From positions 248,001 to 312,000 of the forward strand of contig CBDATZ010000005.1 of the NCBI GenBank assembly GCA_965199845.1: a DNA stretch of 64,000 nucleotides, written 5' to 3'. The notes below the pieces were generated by a model. That model ran no database searches. It saw only the letters and a list, made by a program, of their open reading frames with translations, and was not told where the DNA came from. Below, piece by piece: positions 45,701-53,985 of the stretch. The position numbers and the translations under genes are program-made. Numbering within the stretch: position 1 is the stretch's first letter; each line of letters begins with the position of its first letter. The stretch is from Ilyomonas sp965199845. Lineage in GTDB: Bacteria > Bacteroidota > Bacteroidia > Chitinophagales > Chitinophagaceae.

Positions 45701-47563
45701 ATAGACAGTCCATCGCACAACTATATTATGGGTGGTAATTTCGATTTAACGCTGGTTGCAAAAGGTTATGGCGAATGTTACGATACGGCGCACCAGTTAA
45801 TCAAACTAAAAGGTCCGTCGGGTAAGCTTTCTTACAATCCATTGGTGCATTGCAATCCGTCAACCGTAAACTTTTCCTGCGAAACAAAAGATGCTGTAAA
45901 AGTAACCTGGGATTTTAACGATGGTGTGGTTGAACCTGACAACGGAACCCGCACAACGTCGCACGTTTATAAAAACAACGGCAAATATTTACCTAAATTA
46001 TTACTGACAGATAAAGATGGCTGTTTTGTAGGATTAGAAAATTTAGATACGATTCATGTAAGCGGCGCCAAAGCAGATTATATTGCTACCGCTCAGGCTG
46101 CGTGCGATTCTTCGCTGGCTGCATTTGTTGAAACATCCATTCCTTATTACGATGAAATTCAATCTTACCAATGGACTTTTGGTGATGGCAATACATCAAC
46201 ACAAAAAAATCCGGAACACTATTATACAACTTCCGGAACGTACCAGGCAAAGTTGTCATTGATTACCAAAACGGGTTGTAAAGATTCGGTTACACGACCT
46301 ATTAATGTTGTAGTTCATCAGACACCGTTGGTTAGTATTTCCGCTATTGATTCTGTGTGCGCCAAAACATCGGTTGCTTTCAATGGCAGCGATACATTGA
46401 ACGAGCCGGGAAGTCAATGGCAATGGAACTTCGAAAAAGATTCTGCTATTGGCGTACAAGCTAATCACGCGTTTACAGCCGGCGGTTCTTATAAAGTCAA
46501 TCTGATGGTTACCACAGCAAGCGGTTGTGCCGATACCGCTACGCATTTGGTGAATGTAGTTGCCTTGCCAAATGTATCGGCAGGATTGGATTCGTTTGTG
46601 TGCAACGGAAGCACAACAATGTTACAAGCAACCGGCGCTAACAGTTACAATTGGACAGAAAATAATACATTGAGTTGTACAGGTTGCGCTACGCCAATTG
46701 CGGCGCCTTCTGAAAACACGACTTATCGTGTTACCGGAACTAATAAATTTGGTTGCCTGGCATCTGATACCGTTGCTATTGAAGTGATTAAAAAGCAAAC
46801 CATTGCAGTGGCTAATGATACGCTTTGTCTGAACGAAAATAAAAATCTCACAGCATCAGGTGCCGATTTGTATTCCTGGACACCGGCTTTATATCTTGAT
46901 AACGCCAATTCGGAAAGTCCTGTATTTCATGCGGCAAAAGATACTACCGTTGTGTACGTGGTAAAAGGTATGGATAGAAAAAAATGTTTTACCGATACTA
47001 AATTGCTGGCAGTAAAAGTGTTCCCGATTCCTCATATTGAAATTGCAGAAAAAGACATCAATCTGAATGTTGGATTTTCTGTTCCGATCAGTATGAAAAG
47101 TTCGCCTGACGTTACACAATGGCGTTGGGAACCACAGAAATATTTAAGCGATGCGCATATTGAAAACCCGGTTGCATCGCCAACGCAAACCTTAACCTAC
47201 AGCTGCGTAGCATCGAACAATGGTTCTTGTTTTGCCCGCGACCAGGTAACCATTCATGTCATGTGCAACGCAGCAAATATGTTTGTTCCAAACACATTTT
47301 CGCCAAATAAAGATGGTGTGAACGATAGGTTTTTCCCGCGTGGCACCGGCGTGTTCAACATTAAATCGCTTCGCATTTTCAATCGCTGGGGACAGCTTGT
47401 GTACGAAAGAACTAACTTTCTTCCTAATGCGGAAGGCGATGGCTGGGACGGCACGTTCAACGGGCTTCCGGTTGATTCTGATGTGTATGTTTATATGATG
47501 GAAATTATCTGCCAGAACAATTCAGTCATTCCGTTTAAAGGCAATGTAACATTGCTGCGGTAA
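42722..47563 (+). CDS. Giant PKD-repeat surface protein with T9SS type B sorting domain
   Basis: A 1613-residue secreted protein. The TTG start at 42722 gives a clean signal peptide (KHFLRKSNVFLLVVTLLFSI, cleaved after KA); no in-frame ATG exists until well inside. The body consists of about 15 PKD-type Ig-like repeats, each with a variant of WxFGDG (for example WNFGDGQ, WTFGDGS, WQFGDGG, WDFGDGI, WNFGDNT, WDFNDGV). Two further Ig-like units and the C-terminal gliding-motility/T9SS type B domain follow (MFVPNTFSPNKDGVNDRFFP; LRIFNRWGQLVYER). It should cross the outer membrane through the T9SS and act as an adhesin or glycan-binding surface protein. A PorP/SprF gene follows. Confidence 0.92.
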   Translation: MKHFLRKSNVFLLVVTLLFSIQGKAQLKAAFTSDVSSGCSPLLVNFHNQSRGTDDHTEFYWDLGNGGSPSTEINPSALFLNPGSGSVTYTIKLVAKNASGVDSIVKTAYITVYANPKVSFTTNVKEGCPPLNIKFTDATKAGSGTITTWLWDFGNGRISGEQNPSITYHTSNTNNISLSVVNSFGCKQTSDGLTAIHVLDTVKAGFDYQYTNICQSPAPIEFQNTSQSASPLGSYNWNFGDGQKATDISPTHTFQKQGTYQVQLITKNTAGCSDTTLQSITVGKSGADFTYANVCTNSAVQFTDASSAVPASSAWTFGDGSTSNETSPSHVYAFQGTYDVTLEASFGNCVGTITKKVTIVNRPDASFSASSSEVCKLPYTVNFRNTTSGADSYKWIFGDDDTSADKNASHIYTQSGFYDVLLIASAGNGCSDTSILKNAVKLGPPVIDSIQGLSVIGCTPFTINPIPFIKTAEAIATYKWIFGDGSTSTDEKPNHTYTKAGDYNVSLIVTTAGGCSDTLTIDKAVKVGTAPKAAFFASPLDVCARISVSFTDSSQGTVTDWLWQFGDGGESNLPSPAHHYMDTGFFTVKLIVSNNGCKDSAVKYKYVYIRPPVASYQSSFSCSKPYERSFTDKSIGADTWSWDFGDGITSNDKNPTHTFAQTGTYVVKLRVTNEQCYDSLQVKMQVVDEHPAFTSSIDAKPSCRNDLVTFTATNINTANIGSYNWIYGDDKTSGFITNGVQSNHIYTSAGLFTPQLITKDVLGCLDTVVGKINSTIYGPIASFKNDSGACINSVVTFFDSSKTDGTHKLKKWEWTYEPTASQSFTSAATYSHQYTKEGFYDIKLTIYDSYGCKDSIVKPKALQITNPKAVISLTDSLKCVKNTISVKNSSTGENLTYKWNFGDNTESTSGDATVTHAYAAEGIYSIYLAVTDKFKCKSDTIRRNSVTISNPKAVISINGPTETTCPPLLVMPTSKSQSYTSLSWNFGDGSLARIDSPSHNYIMGGNFDLTLVAKGYGECYDTAHQLIKLKGPSGKLSYNPLVHCNPSTVNFSCETKDAVKVTWDFNDGVVEPDNGTRTTSHVYKNNGKYLPKLLLTDKDGCFVGLENLDTIHVSGAKADYIATAQAACDSSLAAFVETSIPYYDEIQSYQWTFGDGNTSTQKNPEHYYTTSGTYQAKLSLITKTGCKDSVTRPINVVVHQTPLVSISAIDSVCAKTSVAFNGSDTLNEPGSQWQWNFEKDSAIGVQANHAFTAGGSYKVNLMVTTASGCADTATHLVNVVALPNVSAGLDSFVCNGSTTMLQATGANSYNWTENNTLSCTGCATPIAAPSENTTYRVTGTNKFGCLASDTVAIEVIKKQTIAVANDTLCLNENKNLTASGADLYSWTPALYLDNANSESPVFHAAKDTTVVYVVKGMDRKKCFTDTKLLAVKVFPIPHIEIAEKDINLNVGFSVPISMKSSPDVTQWRWEPQKYLSDAHIENPVASPTQTLTYSCVASNNGSCFARDQVTIHVMCNAANMFVPNTFSPNKDGVNDRFFPRGTGVFNIKSLRIFNRWGQLVYERTNFLPNAEGDGWDGTFNGLPVDSDVYVYMMEIICQNNSVIPFKGNVTLLR

Positions 47564-47589
47564 TTAATAAACCAAAAAACCACAAATAC

Positions 47590-47623
47590 AGGTGTGATGA
47601 CTTATAATCATCGCACCTTTTTA
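47590..47623 (+). terminator. Rho-independent terminator of the PKD adhesin gene
   Basis: An 11-bp stem (AGGTGTGATGA / TCATCGCACCT with one G-T pair), a 7-base loop, then TTTTTATT. It lies 26 bases past the adhesin stop codon. Confidence 0.85.
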
Positions 47624-47919
47624 TTGTTGCTTGTTTACAAAAAATCATTAATAACAATACTTACAAGTGTGACTTTTTTCATCTACTTAAAAGAAAAACA
47701 ACAAATTTTTGATTGCAACGATGTTCGATGAATACAAAGCCGGCAACATAAAAACTGATTGATTTATATAAAGAGATTACCTTAAAAAACTTTAATCAGC
47801 CGGAGCTTTTCTTAACCGTTTTATAATTGCACAATTATAACAGCCGTTTTACTTTTACAATACAAAATCAATATCACGAAATCCTGACTTATCACCAGGT
47901 GCGATACGAAATTTAGTCG

Positions 47920-47933
47920 TTCATTATCCAATA
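47920..47933 (+). promoter_or_regulatory. Shared leader motif, copy 2
   Basis: TTCATTATCCAATA, identical to 42700-42713, ends 15 bases before the ATG of the PorP/SprF-like gene. The exact 14-base match in two T9SS-linked leaders suggests a shared signal or a duplicated leader. Confidence 0.35.
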
Positions 47934-47948
47934 AAACTCCAATATCAG

Positions 47949-48956
47949 ATGAAAAAAAAGTTACTCCTTGTAGCTGTATTATTTGCAGCATTCGCTATGT
48001 CTTCTTCCGCGCAGGATGTCCACTTCTCACAATTTTTTGAAGCGCCGCTTTTACGCAATCCATCACTGGCAGGTATTTTTTCCGGCGATGTTCGTGTGCA
48101 GGCTGTCTATCGCACGCAATGGCAAAGTGTAACGGTTCCTTATGTTACACAATCGGTAAATGCCGAGTATAAACTGCCAACGGTAGGCAGCGATTTTGTT
48201 ACACTTGGTATGCAGATTCTGCACGATAAAGCAGGCACAACAGCCTTAACAACAACCGACGTTTATCCCACTGTAAACTATCACAAAGCGTTAAGCGCAA
48301 ACAAATCAAGTTATCTTTCTATGGGCTTTATGGGCGGTTACGTACAACGCAGCATTGATCGTTCAAAAATAACAACCGACAACAGTTATAGTCATGGTTC
48401 TGATGGCGAAACATTTGCCAACTCAAACTATGGTTACTTAGATGGCGCTGCCGGTATGTCTTTCAATTCAACGCTGGGTACTGATCAGAAAACAACGTAT
48501 TTTGTAGGTCTTGCGTATCATCATTTCAACAGAGCAAAATCTACGTTTTATCAAAATGCAGATATACAAATCAATCCGAAATGGGTAGCTTCCGGTGGTA
48601 TTAAATTCCCGATTGATGAAACGTCTTATCTTACCATGGAAGCCGATTATACAAAACAATCATCAGCAACCGAAGTAATCGGCGGCGTTATGTATTCGCG
48701 CAAAATCGGAACTGATTACGACAACCCTTTGTACACCATTCATTTTGGCGGTTATGTGCGTGTAAAAGATGCTTTTATTCCTGTTGTAAAATTAGATTAT
48801 CATCCATTTTCTGTTGCATTAAGCTACGATATGAATGTGTCTGAATTGAAAACAGCCAGCCAGTCGCGCGGCGGTTTTGAATTATCGGTTACTTACCAGG
48901 GATTTTTAGACCGGAACAATACAACGCGCGATGCCGTAATGTGTCCGCACTTTTAA
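47949..48956 (+). CDS. PorP/SprF family T9SS-associated outer membrane protein
   Basis: A 335-residue beta-barrel protein with the signal peptide MKKKLLLVAVLFAAFAMSSSAQ. The family start motif is DVHFSQFFEAPLLRNPSLAGIFSGDVR, and the rest alternates strands and turns, ending in the typical FELSVTYQGF region. PorP/SprF proteins partner with type B T9SS substrates (SprF with SprB) and help anchor or export them. Here the partner is evidently the PKD adhesin encoded just upstream. It is separated from the adhesin gene by a terminator, so it has its own promoter. Confidence 0.92.
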   Translation: MKKKLLLVAVLFAAFAMSSSAQDVHFSQFFEAPLLRNPSLAGIFSGDVRVQAVYRTQWQSVTVPYVTQSVNAEYKLPTVGSDFVTLGMQILHDKAGTTALTTTDVYPTVNYHKALSANKSSYLSMGFMGGYVQRSIDRSKITTDNSYSHGSDGETFANSNYGYLDGAAGMSFNSTLGTDQKTTYFVGLAYHHFNRAKSTFYQNADIQINPKWVASGGIKFPIDETSYLTMEADYTKQSSATEVIGGVMYSRKIGTDYDNPLYTIHFGGYVRVKDAFIPVVKLDYHPFSVALSYDMNVSELKTASQSRGGFELSVTYQGFLDRNNTTRDAVMCPHF

Positions 48957-49023
48957 ATTTAATCTTAATTAAATTGTAAAATTTTGGCAAAGTATTCGAT
49001 TCATAGTAATTTAGCAGGCAACG

Positions 49024-49392
49024 ATGGAAAAATTTTTACGCAATACTCTTACAATATTTAAAAAAATCAGCTTTCTCCTACTGATAGTGGGCGTTTGCTG
49101 GCTGGCGTCGGGCTTTGATTTTCCCGACCAAACTACACCAGCTGTTCAGGTTGTAAAGTGTTATCCCAACCCGGCAACATCATTTGTAAATTTTGAATTT
49201 CCGAAAAATATAGATAAGACAAATACACTTCTGGTTTTTAGTTTTGTTGGTAAAAAAATGGCTGAATTGCCGGTTAGTAACAGCAAGCTTACAGTTACTT
49301 TAACCGATTATTATCGCGGTGTATATGTGTTTCAGCTTCGCGGTAAAGGCGGTAATATTATTGAATCGGGTAAATTTTCGGTAGTAAAATAA
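49024..49392 (+). CDS. Small protein consisting of a T9SS type A sorting domain
   Basis: A 122-residue protein with a hydrophobic N-terminal export segment (KKISFLLLIVGVCWLASG), a short linker, and one recognisable domain: a Por-secretion (type A) C-terminal signal, VVKCYPNPATSFVNFEFPKN, LLVFSFVGKKMAELPV and YYRGVYVFQLRGKGGNIIESGKFSVVK. No cargo domain is attached. Such a protein may occupy the secretion machinery or act as a structural accessory; neither is established. It lies 67 bases after the PorP/SprF-like gene and may share its transcript. Confidence 0.8.
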   Translation: MEKFLRNTLTIFKKISFLLLIVGVCWLASGFDFPDQTTPAVQVVKCYPNPATSFVNFEFPKNIDKTNTLLVFSFVGKKMAELPVSNSKLTVTLTDYYRGVYVFQLRGKGGNIIESGKFSVVK

Positions 49393-49415
49393 ATCTCGTT
49401 TTTAAGTTATAAATA

Positions 49416-49447
49416 AAGCAGCCGGGCATTTTGTACGGTTGCTTTTT
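49416..49447 (+). terminator. Rho-independent terminator after the T9SS cluster
   Basis: A 9-bp stem AAGCAGCCG / CGGTTGCTT with one G-T pair and an 11-base loop, followed by TTTT. It lies 23 bases past the sorting-domain gene. Confidence 0.75.
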
Positions 49448-49521
49448 ATTTGTAGTCAATACAACTAAAAGCACTTTGTCTTACTCCAAAATTTACTGTT
49501 TATTTTGTAGCCAAAAAGAGA

Positions 49522-51984
49522 TTGTACAGAATCAGGATTATTGCCGATATAACAGATGCCAAAGCTTTTATAGCTGATGATTCTGCCGTTATTGAACACT
49601 TGCTTACAGATAGTCGCCGCATTGTTTTTCCAGCCACTTCTTTATTCTTTGCATTAACCTCTGCGCGCCGCGATGGACACGATTTTATTGATGAATTATA
49701 TAACCAAGGTGTAAGAAATTTTGTTGTAAAAAAACAGCCTGATACAACTTCATATCCGCAGGCAAATTTTTTACTTGTTGCAGACACATTGATTGCGTTG
49801 CAGCAAATAGCAGCGTGGCATCGCTCTCAGTTTCAATACCCGGTTATTGGTATTACAGGAAGCAATGGAAAAACCATTGTAAAAGAATGGTTGTATCAAT
49901 TGCTGACGCCAAGCTATAATATCATTCGCAGCCCGCGCAGTTATAACTCTCAGTTAGGCGTTCCGTTAAGTGTTTGGCAAATGACGGCGCAACACAATCT
50001 TGCCATTTTTGAAGCCGGTATATCAAAGCCAAATGAAATGGTGTCGCTGCGAAATATCATTCAGCCAACCATCGGAATTCTTACGAATATTGGTGAAGCA
50101 CACAGCGAAAATTTTGTAAATCTTGCGCAAAAAACAAAAGAAAAAACAGAGCTTTTTGCCAACGCAGATATTCTGTTTTATAATACAGACAATCCATTTA
50201 TCCAAAGTGAAATTGACACCATATCAAAGCCAAAATTAGTTTCCTGGGGCAGGAGCGAAACGGCTACGCTTCGTATTTCTTCTATAAATAAAACGCCGCA
50301 GCAAACAAACATTACAGCTCATTATAAAAACAAACCATTTTCTATAATCATTCCATTTACAGACGATGCTTCTATTGAAGATGCGATTATTTGCTGGTGC
50401 GTTTGTTTGTATTTTGGTTTGACAAAAAAAGTTATCAGCGAACATTTTCAACAGTTGCAGCCGGTTAATATGCGGCTGCAATTAATGGAAGCGGTGAATG
50501 GTTGCTCTGTTATAAACGACAGTTATAGTTTTGATATTAACTCGTTTAATATTGCGCTTGATTTTCTTTTGCAGCAACATCAGTTTGCAACCAAGACAGT
50601 TATTTTATCTGATTTTGCTATACAGGTGGAAGACAAATATTACAGGCAAATTGCTGATGTCTTTCACACAAAAAAAATCAATCGCGTAATTACGGTTGGC
50701 GAAAACTGGTATCGTTTGCAAAAATTATTAAAAACAAAAATCAAAAGAACCAGTCATTTCTTAACTACACAATCGTTGTTAGATCATCTCAATACAAATC
50801 ATTTTCGCAACGAAGTGATTTTGCTGAAAGGCGCGCGCCGCTTTGCTTTTGAAACGATTGTTTCTGAGTTGGAAGAAAAAGTGCATCGTACCGTAATGGA
50901 AATTAATCTGACTTCGCTTGCTCATAATCTCAAACAATACCAGCAGCAATTACAACCCGGAACCAAACTGATGGCAATGATAAAAGCCGGTGGTTATGGA
51001 AGCGGCAGCGCAGAAGTTGCCAATGTATTGCAGTTTCATAAAGTAGATTACCTGGCGGTTGCGTATGCCGATGAAGGCACAGAATTGCGCAAAGCCGGCA
51101 TTAGTTTGCCGGTGTTGGTTTTAAATGTTGATGAACCTGCTTTTGAAGTGATTATTGAAAATAATTTAGAGCCGGAATTGTTTTCATTCCATATCATTCG
51201 TGCGTTCGATAAATATTTATTGCAACAAGGCATTCAGCAATACCCGGTTCATATAAAGTTAGATACCGGTATGCATAGGCTTGGTTTTGAAGAAGATGAT
51301 TTACCGGAACTCATTATTTTTTTACAAAGCACTAAACGGCTTGCTATCAAATCTGTATTGAGTCATTTGGCGGCGAGCGAAGCACACGAAGAAGACGAAT
51401 TTACACAACATCAGTATCAGGTTTTCGACCGTTGTTGTAACCGCTTGCAGGAAGCTTTACAATATACATTCATCAGGCATATTGCCAACTCGGCGGCTAT
51501 TTTTCGTCATCCTGATATACAGCTTGATATGGTTCGTCTCGGCATTGGTATGTATGGAATTGACAGCGCGAACGAACACCAGCTTTCTTTGCAAACGGTT
51601 TGTACGTTAAAAACAACCATTGCACAATTACGCAAAGTAAAAAATGGCGATACCGTTGGTTATAATCGCAGAGGTATTTTAGAAAGAGATTCTGTAATTG
51701 CGACAATCCGTATTGGTTATGCGGATGGTTTTAGCCGGAAATTAAGCAATGGCAACGGTGCTGTTTTTATAAAAGGAAAATTAGCGCCGGTTGTTGGCAG
51801 CGTTTGTATGGATATGACGATGGTTGATGTAACCGATATTGTTGATATAAAAGAAGGTGATGAAATTGAAGTATTCGGAAGCAACATTACAGTGCAGCAG
51901 GTTGCCAAACAATGCGGTACGATTGCGTATGAAATTTTAACCACGATAAGTCAGCGCGTGAAACGAATTTATATTGAAGAATAA
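49522..51984 (+). CDS. Fused MurF ligase / alanine racemase
   Basis: An 820-residue bifunctional peptidoglycan enzyme, as known in Bacteroidetes. The N-terminal half (about 1-450) is UDP-MurNAc-tripeptide:D-Ala-D-Ala ligase, with LLTDSRRIVFPATSLFFAL, the P-loop GITGSNGKTIVKEWL and VINDSYSFDINSFNIALDFL. The C-terminal half (about 458-820) is PLP-dependent alanine racemase. Its PLP lysine lies in MAMIKAGGYGSG, and VHIKLDTGMHRLGF, VGYNRRGIL and GSVCMDMTMVDVTD follow. It thus makes D-Ala and adds D-Ala-D-Ala. The start is TTG at 49522: no in-frame ATG precedes the conserved region. Confidence 0.93.
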   Translation: MYRIRIIADITDAKAFIADDSAVIEHLLTDSRRIVFPATSLFFALTSARRDGHDFIDELYNQGVRNFVVKKQPDTTSYPQANFLLVADTLIALQQIAAWHRSQFQYPVIGITGSNGKTIVKEWLYQLLTPSYNIIRSPRSYNSQLGVPLSVWQMTAQHNLAIFEAGISKPNEMVSLRNIIQPTIGILTNIGEAHSENFVNLAQKTKEKTELFANADILFYNTDNPFIQSEIDTISKPKLVSWGRSETATLRISSINKTPQQTNITAHYKNKPFSIIIPFTDDASIEDAIICWCVCLYFGLTKKVISEHFQQLQPVNMRLQLMEAVNGCSVINDSYSFDINSFNIALDFLLQQHQFATKTVILSDFAIQVEDKYYRQIADVFHTKKINRVITVGENWYRLQKLLKTKIKRTSHFLTTQSLLDHLNTNHFRNEVILLKGARRFAFETIVSELEEKVHRTVMEINLTSLAHNLKQYQQQLQPGTKLMAMIKAGGYGSGSAEVANVLQFHKVDYLAVAYADEGTELRKAGISLPVLVLNVDEPAFEVIIENNLEPELFSFHIIRAFDKYLLQQGIQQYPVHIKLDTGMHRLGFEEDDLPELIIFLQSTKRLAIKSVLSHLAASEAHEEDEFTQHQYQVFDRCCNRLQEALQYTFIRHIANSAAIFRHPDIQLDMVRLGIGMYGIDSANEHQLSLQTVCTLKTTIAQLRKVKNGDTVGYNRRGILERDSVIATIRIGYADGFSRKLSNGNGAVFIKGKLAPVVGSVCMDMTMVDVTDIVDIKEGDEIEVFGSNITVQQVAKQCGTIAYEILTTISQRVKRIYIEE

Positions 51985-52123
51985 AACCAGTTTTTGTTTA
52001 CTTGTGAAAGCAACAAATTAAGATCAAAATCAACAGAATATTTTCAACAATTGAAATCAGGTTGGCTGCTTTTAAATTTTTACTTTCGAAAAGATTTTCT
52101 TTACTACACGACTAATATAATTT

Positions 52124-53542
52124 ATGATATTTTCTTTTCAACGTATTGCTTTGCTTTTGTTGCTTTGTATTTTCGGTATATCAACAGCTTTTTCGCAGGT
52201 TGCCAATCGTCCCAAACCATCGCCTTTACAACAGCAGCATTCCGCAATGGAATATTACCTGTTTGTTCATTTCGGTCCCAATACATTTACCGACCTGGAA
52301 TGGGGAAAGGGAAGTGAAAAAGAAGAAGTTTTTAATCCGTCGCAACTCGATTGTAAACAATGGTGCCGCATAGCCAAAGCCGCCGGCGCAAAAGGTCTAA
52401 TTATAACCGCCAAACATCACGACGGGTTTTGTTTGTGGCCAAGCAAATACAGCACGCATACCGTAAGGGAAAGCGGCTGGAAAAACGGCAAAGGAGATGT
52501 ATTGAAAGAACTCTCTGATGCTTGTAAAGAATATGGTTTGAAGATGGGCGTTTATCTTTCGCCGTGGGATCGCAATCATCCGAAATACGGAACGCCTTCT
52601 TACAACGAAGTGTTCGTTAATATGATGAAAGAAGTGGTAAGCCGTTACGGACCTTATTTTGAATTTTGGTGGGATGGCGCCAATGGCGAAGGTCCAAACG
52701 GCAAGAAGCAGGTTTACGACTGGAATTTATTCAGAAAAACAATCAAAACCATTGCGCCCGCAACGGCTGTGTTCAGCGATATTGGTCCTGGTATTCGTTG
52801 GGTTGGAAATGAGAAAGGTATTGCCGGCGAAAGCAACTGGAACACCTTAGATACGGCTGGCTTTACGCCCGGTCTTGGCGCTCCGTCACAAGATACTTTG
52901 AATACAGGCAACCGTTATGGCAAAGCCTGGGTTCCGGCTGAATGTGATGTCAGCATTCGCCCCGGTTGGTTTTATCATCTTGCCGAAGACACGGCGGTAA
53001 AAACGCCTGAACAGCTTTTTAATTTATACCTCAAATCGGTTGGGAGAGGAGCTTCGCTGTTGTTGAATGTTCCGCCCGACAGACGAGGTTTATTTACTTC
53101 TTACGATTCGGCTGCGCTGGTGGGTTTCCGGAAATTAAGAGAAGAAAGTTTCAAAAATAATCTCTGTAAGCAAGCCGTTGCGACGCTTTCTGATAAAAAA
53201 ATTGCACAACTTACCGATGGTAACGACAAGAGTTTTATTACGCTACAGCAAGCTGATTCTGTCAAAGTCAGTTTTGCAAAAGAAACTGAAATGAATTGTG
53301 TGTTACTAAAAGAATTTCTTTTGAAAGGTCAGTCTGTCGCAGGTTTTCATTTATCTTTTTATGATGATAACGGCGCGGTTATCAAACGTATTGATGGCAC
53401 AACCATTGGCAGAAAACGCATCTTAACTTTTCCTTCCATCACAACAAAATACTTCGCTTTAACAATAGACGATACAAATGCCCCGGCTTCTTTGGCAGAA
53501 ACCGAGGCATATATAATTGATACTTCTTTACTTGAAAAATAA
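52124..53542 (+). CDS. GH29 alpha-L-fucosidase
   Basis: A 472-residue secreted glycosidase that removes alpha-linked L-fucose. Signal peptide to about residue 25 (LLLLCIFGISTAFSQ). The barrel includes YYLFVHFGPNTFTDLEWG, GLIITAKHHDGFCLWPSKYS and YFEFWWDGANGEG, where the Asp of WWDG is the expected nucleophile, then LNVPPDRRG. The last about 125 residues form a beta domain like F5/8-type carbohydrate-binding modules. ATG at 52124 gives the signal peptide directly. It is not linked to a SusCD pair; the nearest is 29 kb away. Confidence 0.92.
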   Translation: MIFSFQRIALLLLLCIFGISTAFSQVANRPKPSPLQQQHSAMEYYLFVHFGPNTFTDLEWGKGSEKEEVFNPSQLDCKQWCRIAKAAGAKGLIITAKHHDGFCLWPSKYSTHTVRESGWKNGKGDVLKELSDACKEYGLKMGVYLSPWDRNHPKYGTPSYNEVFVNMMKEVVSRYGPYFEFWWDGANGEGPNGKKQVYDWNLFRKTIKTIAPATAVFSDIGPGIRWVGNEKGIAGESNWNTLDTAGFTPGLGAPSQDTLNTGNRYGKAWVPAECDVSIRPGWFYHLAEDTAVKTPEQLFNLYLKSVGRGASLLLNVPPDRRGLFTSYDSAALVGFRKLREESFKNNLCKQAVATLSDKKIAQLTDGNDKSFITLQQADSVKVSFAKETEMNCVLLKEFLLKGQSVAGFHLSFYDDNGAVIKRIDGTTIGRKRILTFPSITTKYFALTIDDTNAPASLAETEAYIIDTSLLEK

Positions 53543-53548
53543 AGAGGA

Positions 53549-53836
53549 TTATCTCCAGCCGCCACGACGCCAGTAATAACCTCGGTTAGAATGTTGCCAC
53601 CCGCCGTTATTCCAGGTTCTGCCAGTTCTCGGGCGTGACCAATAACCCGGACGCGAAACGTATCTGCCGCCGTGCCAGTAATAACCTCCGTCAACCCAAA
53701 TATAATTGGGACCTGGCGCGGTGGGTCTTGTAACAACAACAGTTTCGGGTTGTGCCGAAACATAATGCCCGGAAGAACAACTATAAGCTGATATCATAAC
53801 AATGCACGACATCATCACATAAACAAGCTTTTTCAT
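53549..53836 (-). CDS. Small YXW/G-rich lipoprotein
   Basis: A 95-residue protein from the start at 53836 (MKKLVYVMMSCIVMISAYSC); the longer frame to 53917 has no signal features. The lipoprotein cysteine is in SAYSC. The mature part repeats aromatic/glycine/arginine motifs (YIWVDGGYYWHGGRYVSRPG; GGWQHSNRGYYWRRGGWR), as in YXWGXW-repeat envelope proteins of Bacteroidetes. Function unknown; a cell-envelope structural or binding role is a guess. It is convergent with the fucosidase gene, 6 bases apart. Confidence 0.75.
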   Translation of the reverse strand: MKKLVYVMMSCIVMISAYSCSSGHYVSAQPETVVVTRPTAPGPNYIWVDGGYYWHGGRYVSRPGYWSRPRTGRTWNNGGWQHSNRGYYWRRGGWR

Positions 53837-53985
53837 AATTTTTTTATTTACTAAACATGAAACATGCCATCGGGTTTTATGTTTAAAGTAAAACCTGCCT
53901 TCATCAACTTTTAACATTCAACATGGCGCGGCAGACAGCCGCAATCCTCAAAAATTTTATCTTCGCAATCAATTATAACTGTTAC

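Larger units (their letters stand above)
47564..47948. other. Spacer between the adhesin and porP/sprF genes, 385 bp
   Basis: It contains the adhesin terminator (47590-47623) and then about 325 bases of AT-rich DNA with the promoter and leader of the porP/sprF-like gene, including the shared TTCATTATCCAATA motif at 47920-47933. No gene is seen. Confidence 0.5.

Noticed and set aside
42722..47300. Repetitive DNA in the adhesin gene considered as a repeat array or CRISPR
   Set aside because: The periodicity is at protein level (PKD repeats of about 75-90 residues) with diverged DNA, inside one open frame and with no spacer structure.
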